DNA of 64,000 bases. It comes from Chaetorhynchus papuensis. Lineage: Eukaryota > Chordata > Aves > Passeriformes > Rhipiduridae. Both the position numbers and the translations under genes were made by a program. How positions within the stretch are numbered: position 1 is the first letter of the stretch; every line of letters starts with the position of its first letter. The notes beneath the pieces were generated by a model. The model had not been told where the DNA came from. It saw nothing but the letters and a program-made list of their open reading frames with translations, and searched no databases. The stretch covers positions 124,001 to 188,000 of the forward strand of contig VWYX01000281.1 in assembly GCA_013396525.1 (NCBI GenBank), given 5' to 3'. Shown here piece after piece: positions 37,501-48,707 of this stretch.

Positions 37501-39761
37501 AGGCTGCTTAGTTACTTATTTATAGGTTCTTTGGGGACACTTATCACAGGCAGCATCAGAGTGGTAACAGCCTAATATGCTAATGGGCAGCAGTGGAACC
37601 CTATCCCGCTGGCTGGCCTGTCCCAGAGAAACCTCTGCACTGGATACCACTGTGTTGTGAGCGGAGGAGAGCTGAGGTGCCAAGGCAAAGGGAGAGGAGC
37701 TGGCACTCTCTCCCAGACCTGCCCGCTGCCTCCTGCACCAGTATTTTCCATTCTTTTAGGGGTTCAGATGCTGCTGAGTAGCAGGGGGTGGTGGCATCCC
37801 ACGGCATTTGCTAAAAGCATACAGTTACAAGATTTTCTGGTTTACTGTCTCTGGCACGGAAAACAGAAGGCCCTGTCTCCTGATCCTGAATTTCATGTTA
37901 AATATCTGATCACCATTTAGACTTCTAGCCCAAAGGACTGGCTGTTGCAGGGACAGTGGCATGGGCAGGAGGAGACAGCACAATGGAGGCTTCATCAAAA
38001 AACAAGAAACAAACTGGAAAACAGTCCAACCTGCAAAAGCTGTCAGAGATCAATGGATTGGTCTGCCTCACTGTTGGTAGGCTCTGGGGAAATGGCCATG
38101 AGCTGGAGTGTGCAAAGTGCTGCATCCCATAGCCTTCCTCATCCCTGGGCATCCCATCACTACCTGGCTCTGTGTGTTGTCCAACGACCTGCCCCTGGAT
38201 AAGGAAGACAACCAGGAGCAGCTCTGCCCACTCAAACCAATGCACAAGCCTTTTGAGTGTGTTCAGTGAAATGATGGCCAAGGCACTGCTCACCCCAACA
38301 CCTGCAGAAATGGTCCTTTATAGGTTCAATCTTTTTTTTCACCTTTTAAATGAGATTCTCTTATTGATCTCTGAAACACAACTTGGTCCTGCCCAGGTTG
38401 GATAGAACGTAAAGTGGGAAAAATTATGAATGACCTTAATTTTTGTCGGTGATTATTTTTTTTTCTAAAGGAAGAAGAAAAGCCAAAGTACTAGAGAAAG
38501 TCCTACCTTATGCAGAATATGTTCTTCTCTCTTCTCTACTGCTGAATTTATTACAGGAGTGCTAGAGGCATCCTAAACTAGAAGCAATGTTTTCAGAAAG
38601 TCTTGGTATTCTCTGGCACCAAAAGCTACTGACACAATTGCTGCCTTTGGTTTAACACATCTCCAAAGCACACAAGAAAGCACCTTGCGAAGCTGCCGAG
38701 AGAAAACATGCCAAAACAACAGTGCGAGAAGTAACGCATCGTGGGGAAAACCTTTTCATACGGACACTGTCATGCAGGCTGCTATTCCTACTGACAGGCA
38801 TCACCTGCTCCTGGGTCTGCCACATAACATCCCAGTGATGAGTCCAGCAATGGCTTACATGGAAAAAGGCGTAGGAAAGTACTCATGTATTTTTAGCTAT
38901 CTTTTAAAAACACAGTTCAGCAGCTGGAGGAAGACAGGAGAAACCAACACCACGTAGGCAATCACACACGGTGGAAATTAGAAAGTATTACGTAGACCTC
39001 AGTTTCCGAACTTCTAAGGTAAAACATGAGGTTAAACATGGGAACAAATTCTGAGCTCACTTCTCCCTTATTTCATAGAGGATTCCAGATTTGTGCCTGT
39101 GCTGCTCTTGGGGGCATTAGGATCTCCTTCATCAAGGTCTACTGTTTGCTTTGTTTGTGGTATGCAACTTTTAACCCAATCATAGTTTGTTGGTTTTCTT
39201 GAAAAATGAGGAAATGAAAGAAAAAGGAAAAGAAGAAAAAAAAAGGGAAAGGCAAAGAGAAAGGAAAAGAAAAAAAGAACAGAAAAAAGGACAAGAAAAA
39301 ATAAAAATTAAAATCAGGATAAAAAGAAAAAAGAAAAAAGAAAAAAGAAAAAAGAAAAAAGAAAAAAGAAAAAAGAAAAAAAAAAGAAAAGTTGAAGAAC
39401 TTGGAGAGGAGAGGTGAGATGAAGCCAGGCAAGGAAAGGCGAAAAAGAACAAAAGGTAATAAAGGGAAGGGAAAAAAACAAGGAAAAAGGTAAAGCAGTT
39501 GTAACTTTTCTTCTTGGGGTTTTCATGGTGCTCAGACTTGTGAAATGTATCACAGCCTAACTGTTGACCTATTACAACTGCTTGAAGACCTCAGCCAAAA
39601 ATTCTGACACTGATACAGCAACATATAATCTGTTCCATCTAAAAATAAAGACTGATACTTAGAAAATAGTGCAAGATTAATTTATTTACAAATATTTCAG
39701 CCAGTTATATTTTAGAGAAACTTTTGTTCTGAAGACTGAAGAAGAATAAAAACATAATTCG
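34574..39761. other. ADPRHL1: ADPRHL1 intron 7 (long form), otherwise noncoding
   Basis: The intron runs from the exon 7 internal donor (40429) to the exon 8 acceptor. Apart from the polypurine tract, no repeat family or extra exon is recognised. Short frames at 35.4-36.0 kb and 37.1-38.4 kb overlap antisense frames and lack splice partners. Confidence 0.6.
39190..39482. repeat. Polypurine (GAAAAA)n tract in the exon 7-8 intron
   Basis: Nearly 300 bp consist almost only of A and G on the plus strand, including a regular AAAAAG hexamer run at about 39322-39385. On the sense strand of ADPRHL1 it is polypyrimidine. Open frames through it are simple-sequence artefacts. Confidence 0.93.
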
Positions 39762-39802
39762 GAAATTTTAGACACACTGACCAGAAATTTTAGACACACT
39801 GA
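39762..39802. repeat. Two-copy 19-bp repeat at 22-bp period
   Basis: GAAATTTTAGACACACTGA is repeated after a three-base gap, in the intron between exons 7 and 8. Confidence 0.9.
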
Positions 39803-40157
39803 TGCTTTGCTGTTCCTTGGGGGTATTTTTAGTGTTGGCTTTTCCTTTTCTGGAAGCTTCTAATGTAACAATACCTTACACCACAGTGCTGATACAGGGA
39901 TCAGTGATTCATTAAAAGCTAATCCATGAGACATTAGGTTTACAAGTGTCACAGACACATTAGATTTGAGAACAAGGAGGGACACAGTGGTGAAAGGATT
40001 GTCAAATATACAGAGAATATCCCCGTAAGTGGGTACTACCATTAGTTTTGCAAGAAAGCATTAGTTCTGAAAATTAATTTTGTATGTGTAATTACTGGAA
40101 ACAGCTGTTTAGGAAGTGGTATTATAGCAAGTTAGACTGAAATCAGTCAAAAGACGT

Positions 40158-40425
40158 TTTATTTATTTTTTGCCATTTGAGGTTTAAGCAGCACTCCTTA
40201 TATTTAGAAATCCCTACATCTGTAAAAAACCCACAAATATCGCATATATCTAATCAGTCTAATAATTCTAATCAGTCTAATAATTCATCTATCTTCACTT
40301 GCACGCGATGTACATAGAGCTCTTCAGACTAACTCAGGGCTACTTCTTTCTCTATGAATGCCAGTCAGATATCTACAGGGTTTGATATAGTCTTTAAAGA
40401 AAAGAGAAAAATGGCAGAAACTGCT
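40158..40425 (-). terminator. ADPRHL1: Short-form ADPRHL1 3' UTR with two overlapping poly(A) signals
   Basis: On the minus strand, AATAAA occurs at 40162-40167 and again at 40158-40163 (sequence AAATAAATAAAACG), about 260 nt after the TAA. Cleavage would fall just below 40150. A further AATAAA is at 39681-39686. Choice between this site and the exon 7 internal donor would decide which ADPRHL1 form is made. Confidence 0.5.
40249..40284. repeat. Perfect 18-bp tandem duplication
   Basis: The unit TCTAATCAGTCTAATAAT occurs twice without a mismatch, inside the short-form 3' UTR. Confidence 0.9.
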
Positions 40426-40583
40426 TTACTTTTCCTCCGTGGATAGTCGGTAAAGATTCTCGCCCAAGAACTCGAGCCTCTCCCTTTGTTCCAGGTCCTG
40501 GTACAAGCCCTTGGGCACCTTGCTCAGGCCGTAAACCAGGCCGAACAGGCAGCCGGCGATGGACCCAGTAGCCGCGCTTTCCC
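40426..40583 (-). CDS. ADPRHL1: ADPRHL1 exon 7 with the short-form stop; internal donor for the long form
   Basis: The acceptor CCTGCAG precedes 40583. The exon encodes ESAATGSIAGCLFGLVYGLS, then KVPKGLYQDL, and ends ENLYRLSTEEK with TAA at 40426-40428, completing a 354-residue protein. Where active ADP-ribosylhydrolases carry a GDSDSTG-like metal site, this reads GESAATG, so both aspartates are gone. The last codons GAA AAG TAA AGC contain AA|GTAAAG. Splicing there (exon end 40430) leaves phase 2, exactly what exon 8 needs, and removes the stop. The donor is not strong (A at -1 and +5), which fits alternative use. Confidence 0.95.
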
Positions 40584-41677
40584 CTGCAGGTTTAAGCACA
40601 GTTGCAGTGGTCTCTTAGTGTCACCTTCACAAACACAACCAAAAAGCTGCGCTGTGCAGAGGAGGGAATATTCCACACTGATGGAGTGCAGTGGGAGCAT
40701 GTTGGGCCAGTCCTGAAGGCTGAGGATGCTTAAGAAAGAGAGTGATGCCAAGGCAAGCACAGGGAGATGCCACTGTGGTGTGCACTCGTGGGCTGGGAGC
40801 TCACTTGGTTTTGGGAAGATCTACCCCAGCACAGCAGCTCTCGCAAGCAGCTAGCCACTGCTAAGAACAAAGGAAGGAATAATAGTTGCAGGGGTGTCTA
40901 CTGTACAACAAAGGTCCTGGACTGGAGAGAGTCCCTTCTCTCCTCACAGCGCAGCTCAGCACAGCACTGTGCAGGCCCTAAACATCCAGCCTTGCTGAGG
41001 AGCACTGATGGATGCTCTGTGCATGCAGTGTCTGTGGGCTTGTGCCTGCCAGGGTCTGCAGTGGGGGACTGTGAGCTCTCACCACTGTGCTGGGGCAGGT
41101 GAGAGACCCAGAGCCCCTGCAAAGGGCCCACACCACATCGGGAGGGAGGGAGTGAGTGGGTGATTCAGGCCTGGGGTCCAACTGATGCCATCACTAAGCT
41201 ATGCTGGCCCACCTAAAAGCCCAGCAAAATGTGTCTGCTCATAAGAAAGTTCTCTCTCACAAAGCTGTAAAAGTACTTAATTGTGTGCCTCTAAGTGCTG
41301 GATTTGGCTGGCACTTGTTTGGGTGCTGTATTATTTTTCTCCCTTATTTAGTTTCACTACGTGCAACTAAAAGGTTGTTTTGCCAAAGGTGCTCGTGTTC
41401 TGTGAGGAGCTGTCAGCCCTTTAGAAAGCCCTGCTGGACTTTCTCCTCACGAACCTCTGGCAGAACCATAAGATGTAGGTGGAGCAACGTATGAAAAGTG
41501 CCGTTAATGGCTTGTGTGGCAGCTGCTGCCAGAAGAATGGGGCTTAGAGGATAAAACCAGAGGGGAGAATGTTACAGACAGCATGGCAGATTGGCCAACA
41601 GAGGCAGCTGGCAGCCAGGAAGGCTCTATCCCGGCCCTGGCGAGGGAGCAGGGGCGGGAAGCACAGGGGACCCTCAC
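40584..41677. other. ADPRHL1: ADPRHL1 intron 6
   Basis: No extra exon or repeat is recognised. Confidence 0.8.
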
Positions 41678-41810
41678 CTCCGTGGAACATGGAGCGGTTG
41701 CAGAGCTCCGTCCAGTCCCCACCGCAGCCCATCAGGGCGTCGTACGCGATCATGGGCGCGTCGTGGCCTCGTCTTCCCCCGCGGCCCTCGGAGCTCCACC
41801 GCCGGTACGT
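41678..41810 (-). CDS. ADPRHL1: ADPRHL1 exon 6
   Basis: The 133-bp exon runs from acceptor TCTCCCGCAG to donor GGAG|GTGAGG. It encodes TYRRWSSEGRGGRRGHDAPM, then IAYDALMGCGGDWTELCNRS and MFHG, ending in phase 1. The RGHDAPMIAYDAL core is highly conserved in the ARH family. The exon and its flank are more GC- and CpG-rich than the other internal exons. Confidence 0.95.
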
Positions 41811-42794
41811 CTGCGGGAGAGACAACACGGTCAGGGCAGGGCTCTGGCACTGCAGGCGTGGGGCCGGGCTGGAGTCTCCCCTGCCGAGTGGGAATGGCTC
41901 ATCGGGCTGGGAAAGGGCGGCAGGGGCAGTGCTGTGCTGCCGGCTCCTCTGTGTGCGGCGTGGGCCGAGCCGCGGCGGCAGCTCCAGCAGTCCCGGTGAT
42001 GCCCCAGGTGCTGGGATAAGCCGGCACTCCAGCTTAATGCAGCGAGTTCCTGGCAGGCCAAGAGGCTGGTTTAAGCAAGCCAGAAATGCCAAAAAGTAGA
42101 TCAAGATAGATTTCAAGTTCACACCCTAGAAATTCCTTATCATATAAAAAAATTAGGATTGGTAAGGACATACTTTGTCAGTCTTCTTCCTGCCTCTGGG
42201 AAATATTTTCAACTCCCCTTGTCACACATTTGCAAATGTTTCAATTAGCCAAGTTTTCATGGGGGTGAAAATGTTCTGATTCAGTCATTTCTTTAGGGCC
42301 TTAGTTTCAGACTATGTTAATTCAAGCCCCTTTCTCTGTCTTTTTCTTGCCAAGCCTTTTCTCTCCTCTTCTAAAAGCACTTGTTGAACAAAAGGGAAAA
42401 TAATTTGCAAATGTAAGAAACAGTTCTCCCGCAGGAGAAGAAGGAAGAAGAAAGAACTCCAAACCCACAGTGAGGTTTGCAAAGGAAAATTGTTTTTTCT
42501 CTAGAGCAGGTACGTCCTGCCCCAAATCCCCAAATGATCTCAACACTAATAAATTTATAGTTAAAAAATACCTTCCTATTAAGAAATGGGCAGCTTTATT
42601 TCCTGAAGTTTACATTACATCATGGCAAGTTGAATTGTTGCTGGTTGGCAGGCTCTTGGCTTCTGCAACATGTATGAAGGGTTTGCATTTCTTTCAGTTT
42701 ACTTTCACCTCAGCCATTTCATACGAGGCTGAGGTTTATCTACACATACATCAAACAAGGCAGAGTCAGACTACAGCTTCACTCTGCTGCTTCC

Positions 42795-42813
42795 TTTTTT
42801 TTTTTTTTTTTTT
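42795..42813. repeat. Poly-T tract
   Basis: 19 consecutive T, in intron 5. Confidence 0.95.
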
Positions 42814-44794
42814 ACAATTTAGAGAGATTATTTATGCCTTTATGCTGTCCTCTGCCCCGTGCAAATTTCCAGCCTTATTGCTGCGGTTTGGATGCTAGTG
42901 GAGCAGAGCAGACACCCATGCAATGCTACCAAAGGCAGGAGGGCCCAGCACGGAGGGGCTGTTCTGGGTGTGCAGCCAGGTGGCTCAAGTGTCACTCCAG
43001 TTATTCCTCCTCATCCCTGATGCTCTGCACACGTCCGATGTCATCTTGCCATGTTGAAACAGCTTTACATTGGGGATAGCTGTCCTAGGACTGAACCTGG
43101 CGGGACTTAACTGCACCAAGGCAGCACTTCCCAAACTTCTTCCTTCTCCTTTCAGCTCCAGCGCCTTTGTGCAGCCCTATGCTGTGCAGTGCTGTGGCAC
43201 CAGCCCAAGCTTGCCTTGGGCCAGCAAGGACCTAGTACTTGGATGGGGTGTCAGCAGGCACTCTCCTGCCGAAGGCACTGAGCTGCTGCCAAGCCAGGAG
43301 GTAATTCACACGTCCCCTCCTTGCTGTCAACCCCTGCCGCCAGTACTTAGAGCTGCCTCTGACTTCCTCACCCCTCAGGAGCTGACCCGCTCTTGGCTAG
43401 CACTCCATTTCCATTCTTTTTTTCCCCTGCTTTCTGGGTTCTTTCACATTGCTGGTTTAAGCAACTCCGTCTTAAGGAAACAAGGTCCTTACAGTCTAAT
43501 TGTCCTGGATGACTTTGGTTCCTCCCTCGTTTTGTAGCACATTGTGTCCATCACAGAAAAGCAAGCCAGGCCAGTGTTTTGTTTGCAGAATCAAAGCTGA
43601 TCCCAGATGTTGAGCAATGTCTGCCCATGCACTGTGTATCTAACAGCTTCCAAATGCACATCACTGAAAAATTATATATACCAGCTTATAGAGAATGTGG
43701 CCTTTGCTGCTAAGCATTTCAAGGTGTGATTACGTTTTGGGAGGGAAATTGCCTTTGAAACATGCTTGGATCAGTCCAAGTCACATTTGAGGGTTTCACT
43801 TTCACATACAGCTGGCATTGTGCCTGCAGAAAGGTGCACCTGGCCAAACAGGAACATGCTTATGGTGACCTGTTGTGCCAGATATTGGTGCTTTATTTAC
43901 TGCATGTGGAAAGGCAAGTGGCTGTTCTCCCAAACACAAGGGGACAGCTAGTCTGGAGGAAAGGCAAAGGGAGAGCACTCCTGAGAAAAAGGCAGGCAGA
44001 AGGGTTACCTTCTCCTCATCTGCTCTTTCCGTAGCTATTAGCACTAATGAAGCGTCTCAACTTCTGCCACGCTGTGATCTCTGCCTGCTGGTGGAGTTTG
44101 AGGGTCAAGCACCATTTTTCCTTTCTTGTTCATCAAAATAAATAGTTCAATAGACCAAAACAGTTGGGCTAGGGTTATGAAGGTAAATTTTGCTTTTGCA
44201 TCAGGAATTCATACAGTTCTCTCTTGAAATAATCATGAGAAATTACTGTTTGCTTTAATCTCTCCTAAAGATTTGCTAAGACTCCAGTGGTACTGGAAGG
44301 AATATAAAACTAGTAGCAAATTCATGGCACTGAATTAGTAAATTAAACCTGGAAGGGAATCTGTTCTTCAGAGTGAGCAATTTCTTATTACCCACAGTCA
44401 ATCAGACTTCCATAGGCACCTTTCACTGCACAGATAATCACCCAAAAATACACAAAGTGACTTCTGAGCATAGAACTATGCTTAAATAGTCTAGAAAAAA
44501 AGGATTGATTTATGGCAAAAGGTGACAAGAACCACATACTTATTGCTTAACTGCTAAGTGGGGAGCTTTGGGAGGTGCCAGCACATATCAGATAGCTGTA
44601 AACACCAGGGAAGAACACACATTATTTCTCTCGAGTTAAGAAGATACAACCACCAAAGAAAAGATCATGTGCACTATAAAATAGTATCTCATGGAATGTG
44701 GTGAAACACCATCTCTCAAGACACTTAAAATTAGCTTGGCACAGCCCAAGTTGGCAGAGAATCAATCACTTGGGATGTCTGTCTTCTGCCCAAA

Positions 44795-44935
44795 GAATCA
44801 AAAAATTGTAGACTGGTTTGGGTTGGGTTGGAAGGGACCTTTAAGACCATTGAGTTCCAATCCCCTGCCACAGACCAGGACACCCTCCACTAGATGTGAC
44901 CAAATCCAGCTTCTAACACCTGGGGGTGTTTTTGT
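44795..44935 (-). mobile_element. CR1 LINE 3'-end fragment, reverse orientation
   Basis: AAGAATCAAAAAATTGTAGA followed by GGTTTGGGTTGGAAGGGACC and then TTTAAGACCATTGAGTTCCA is the reverse complement of a CR1 terminal region. The match fades near 44935. The copy lies in ADPRHL1 intron 5, in the same orientation as the gene. Confidence 0.85.
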
Positions 44936-45111
44936 GGGACTGGCCATAGCTCCTTAGGCTTTAATGAGAGCCCCAGGCAAGACATTTGCCTTTTCCACCT
45001 TCAGATGGCCACGGCCTATGTCCTGTACCTGCTCTGGGTACCAGACCATTAAGTCTGCCTCTCTGCACTGTTTTCTCCCATTGCAGCAAACCCAGGACTG
45101 GTGGCAACTGC

Positions 45112-45137
45112 TTTTTTTTTTTTTTTTTTTTTTTTTT
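45112..45137. repeat. Poly-T tract
   Basis: 26 consecutive T, in intron 5. Confidence 0.95.
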
Positions 45138-45323
45138 GAGCTAACATGTACTTGAGCTGAGGATGGGAGTTGATTTTTCTTTCTTGAAATTTCAGGAAAA
45201 AAAAAATCCTGACTACTCTGGCAGTGGAATCAGTTGAAAAATAGTGGTGTGTCTCTTGTGTCTCTTTGAAAATACCTCTGTTGGTTCAGAGCCATCCCAA
45301 GAAGTTTTGGAAGTTGCAGTTAC

Positions 45324-45451
45324 CTTTTCTCTCTCCTCTGCATCATAGTTGGCTGGAAAGACAGGTTGATTCTGATTTTCCTCATTGATTTCTCTCTCTT
45401 CCAAATAAAACTGCCACTTGGCTTCAAAGTAAAACCAGTGCTCCTGATATT
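45324..45451 (-). CDS. ADPRHL1: ADPRHL1 exon 5
   Basis: The 128-bp exon runs from acceptor GCCTTCAG to donor GAAAAG|GTAACT. It encodes YQEHWFYFEAKWQFYLEERE, a short variable Asn/Gln-rich linker, and NYDAEEREK. It enters in phase 1 and leaves in phase 0. The linker is the only part that differs clearly from the human sequence. Confidence 0.95.
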
Positions 45452-48400
45452 CTGAAGGCAAAAGAAATTAATGATGTAGTTTTTCATTTTGAGAACGTTT
45501 TCAGTTCTCCTTTAACATGTTTTAAAGATAATGACAGTATTGACTGACATGAAACCCTAGGTATTTTACAGTAATGTACTGCATATATACTAAGTATGTA
45601 TGGAGTGGGACATCTAATTGAAAACAGAGGATGCAATGAAGAAAATACTTTCAGAATTTTTTGCTATTTTAATGGCATTTAAGATATATCAAGATGAAAT
45701 TTTACAAGAATTTACTGAAGAGCACTCCAAGGAAAATATGAGAGTCAAGAAAAAAAATCAATTCTTTGTCAGTTGTTATTCCTTTACTATGATTAAAGAA
45801 TATCTAAAAATGCTTCCACATCCTAAATACAAATTGCCACCTACCTCAGTTATTAATTTTTAATCACATAGGTTCTCCAGTGTTTCTGTTCTATTTTCAT
45901 CGCATTTATTGTGTGATCACTCAGGAAAAAACAGATAGGAAAGCCCAAAATTTGCATTTGCATATTTTTGGCATATAATGCCCATATGCATATAATACAT
46001 ATCAAATGTAGCAAAAGGGATAAATAACACACATCTCCTATCTGTGCCTAAAGAAATAAGCCTTTTTTAGTAACCATATGTCTTTCTCCTTTTTTTTCTG
46101 TCACTTTGGGAAGTGATCTCTAATCATGCTTAATGTTCCGCATGTAAATAAACTTACTAAATTTAGTTTATTTTCAAGCCAATGCTCTGGTTTACCCTTT
46201 TCATAAAGGCTTAAAAAGGCACCTAAGTCAGTCACACTGAACTGTTAAGCACATACACATGCACCTGCCTGCACAACTGTGGCCTCAGGGAAACCCTGCC
46301 TGGCAAGTTGAGGGGGGTACAGAGCTGGAGAACAGTGAGATGGCCCAGATGGCTGAGTATGCCAAGGAAAACTAGCAATTTGGGATGGGACTATAGGTGT
46401 GAAATAAAATTTAACATTCCCACTTTTTCCCTGTCTCTCTCCGGCTAGGATGCTCAGTGGTGTGTGCTGCAAGTGGCTGAGAAGCACACACACAACCAAA
46501 CCATTCATCTGAAGGATGTAATCTGGTTTTCCTTCTTTTCCTAAAATGCCACAGTGGTGATGCTCTTTGGCAATTAAGATCTTTAATTAGGGGCTTTTTT
46601 TTGTAAAAATCCAAGCTGCTTTGTAGGTTCTGATACTTTCACAAAGTTGTTGGCTGGCAGTGCCCCAGCCCCAGGCAGCGATGAGCCTTCAACCACATGC
46701 CCAAGACACCTGCAAATGTCCACCTTTTTCTGAGTCTGTGACCCAGTTTGGCCTCATTTCAAAGAAACCATTCACCAGAACCCTAAAAAAGGGGAGGTGT
46801 TTAGAAAAACAGAGTGGAAGTGCACTCACAGCCATCAGGCCAAGGAGAGCATCTAGATGCATCTACAGCATCTAGAGGAAAACAAATGTAAGCAAAGCAG
46901 ACGTAAACTATTGACACCCACTACAGCAGCTGGTTATGACTGCTTCTAGAAATGTGAGTGACCTGACAGGTTTCTTTCCTTTTTGTTGGTTTTTTGTTTG
47001 TTTGAGGTTTTTTTCTAATTCTCCCACGACAATAAACTATAACTGCCTCAAAAATGAAAGTTTTCTACGTAGCACCTTAACAAGCAAGGAAATGTGAATA
47101 TTGCACAGGTTCAAAAATAGAGGGATCAAGCAGTTGAAGGAGATTTTTATTGGGTGGACCTGTAGCATGATCAGAATCCCATGGCACTAACCCTAGCAAG
47201 GCTCTGCACCTTCCCTCGAGCCCAGCCAAGATGATGGTCACACTCAGGTCCATGGAACTATCTGGCAGTAATCGCAATTGGATATCAGAGAGGGGTGTAG
47301 AGTCGACCTCTCTGTGACATGGGTAACAAACTCTCTGTTTGTTATCCATGGGGGATAATATAGCTAAAATAGGATTTTCTAAAGCGGGAGGACTGTGTTT
47401 GGCAGGATTTCTTTGCAGTGCATCTCAGCAGCCAAGGAGCTTAACTTTAATGCAGGACACTTTTCCCACTACCAAAATAGGATGAAGCTCAACAATACGG
47501 GCACTGGCTGGAGGGCATGCCTCAGGAGTCCAGCACGCATACCTCCATGCTGAGGGGTCCTGCTCGGGTGGAGTGACAGGGACCTGCTGCAAAGCCACTC
47601 CGAGAGACGCTCGATCACTTTAATCCTGCACCTGCTCCTCATGGGTCTCTGCTAAAAAAATCCTGGTGTGCAGTGAGGCACAGACGAAAACACAGGGTCT
47701 TTCAGAAAGCCTTCCTGGTGCTCCTTCCAGATTGTAAAGCAGCAGCTTTTCTTCAGGGGGAAGTTTTAATTTCTGAGTGCTCTTGAGTAAAGATTTCTAT
47801 TGAATTCAGTCTTTCTTAACAGCTGTCCCTTAATCTCTTTCCTTGATGTTTCAGTGTAATGATACTCATCTGTCCGTGGCAGGTCTCACCGTTACAAACA
47901 CATCACTCCCTGGCAAGAGGGAACTAAAGTACCTTTGCCCCAAAGACCACATACATAGCAATAATAAAGTAGTAGTATCAAGTTCAGTAGTTGTGTGACA
48001 CTCAGTTGTTTTAAGACAAGGATACAACCGGTTGTATCTTAAGTATTTGTTCAGAAAAGCAATGAGTCAAATCTGAATTTGTGGTCAAAAGCTAACTCTT
48101 AGTTAGGAGGCACCTGCAGGTGAGATTTTCCCAGCAAGGTGAGGAGTGTCAGTGGTTTTCCTTCTGGAAGATGTTGAACTGCACTAATTGATGGAAGGCA
48201 GCTGGATAATTAATATCTCAGCAGTCACTTTGCCTAATAACCTGCTAAATATAGTTTCCTTCCTCCCCACTATCTAGCAATCTCTGAAGATTCCCTAAAA
48301 ATAAAACTGTTCCATAGGGCATGGTCACTGCTATTTTGCTTTGTATTTTTGCCACCAATACACCAAGCAGCTAACTGGTGGTAGAAGAAGGTGGCACCAC

Positions 48401-48566
48401 CTGTAAAGAGCTTACTTCTCTGGGCAGAGAAAGCAGGAGGACAACCTGTTGAGGGAGAAGAGGAGGGAAAGTAGCAAGTTGGAAAGACTAGGGAGTGACA
48501 TTTCTTCAGTGCCTTTCCAGCTAAACACAGCTTTAAGAAAACAAACTCTTGATTCATGCTCGGTAC
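45452..48566. other. ADPRHL1: ADPRHL1 intron 4
   Basis: Nothing beyond intronic AT-rich sequence is recognised. Confidence 0.75.
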
Positions 48567-48707
48567 CTGCCATGTGGCGAATGGTCTTCTTACAGTATTC
48601 TTCAGCCATCGGCACAACCTTCATCATCTCTCTTCCCCACTGCGCAAGGGGCTTCCCTTGTATCGCGTATGCCACAAAGAGGGCTGTGCAAAGGGACCCT
48701 AGAAAAC
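48567..48707 (-). CDS. ADPRHL1: ADPRHL1 exon 4
   Basis: The 141-bp exon runs from acceptor AATTCCAG to donor GGCAG|GTACCG. It encodes FLGSLCTALFVAYAIQGKPL, then QWGREMMKVVPMAEEYCKKT and IRHMA, phase 1 to phase 1. Its length equals that of the human exon. It is a helical part of the ARH core. Confidence 0.95.

Larger units (their letters stand above)
41811..45323. other. ADPRHL1: ADPRHL1 intron 5
   Basis: The intron holds poly-T tracts at 42795-42813 and 45112-45137 and a CR1 fragment near 44.8 kb. The GC-rich open frames next to exon 6 (41.5-42.1 kb) are shadows. Confidence 0.75.

Noticed and set aside
39139..39553. Phe/Ser-rich and Lys-rich frames on both strands
   Set aside because: They are translations of the polypurine simple repeat.
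41514..42122. Several 140-190-codon frames around ADPRHL1 exon 6
   Set aside because: They are GC-rich shadows of exon 6 and its intron flanks. Only 41678-41810 on the minus strand has splice and homology support.
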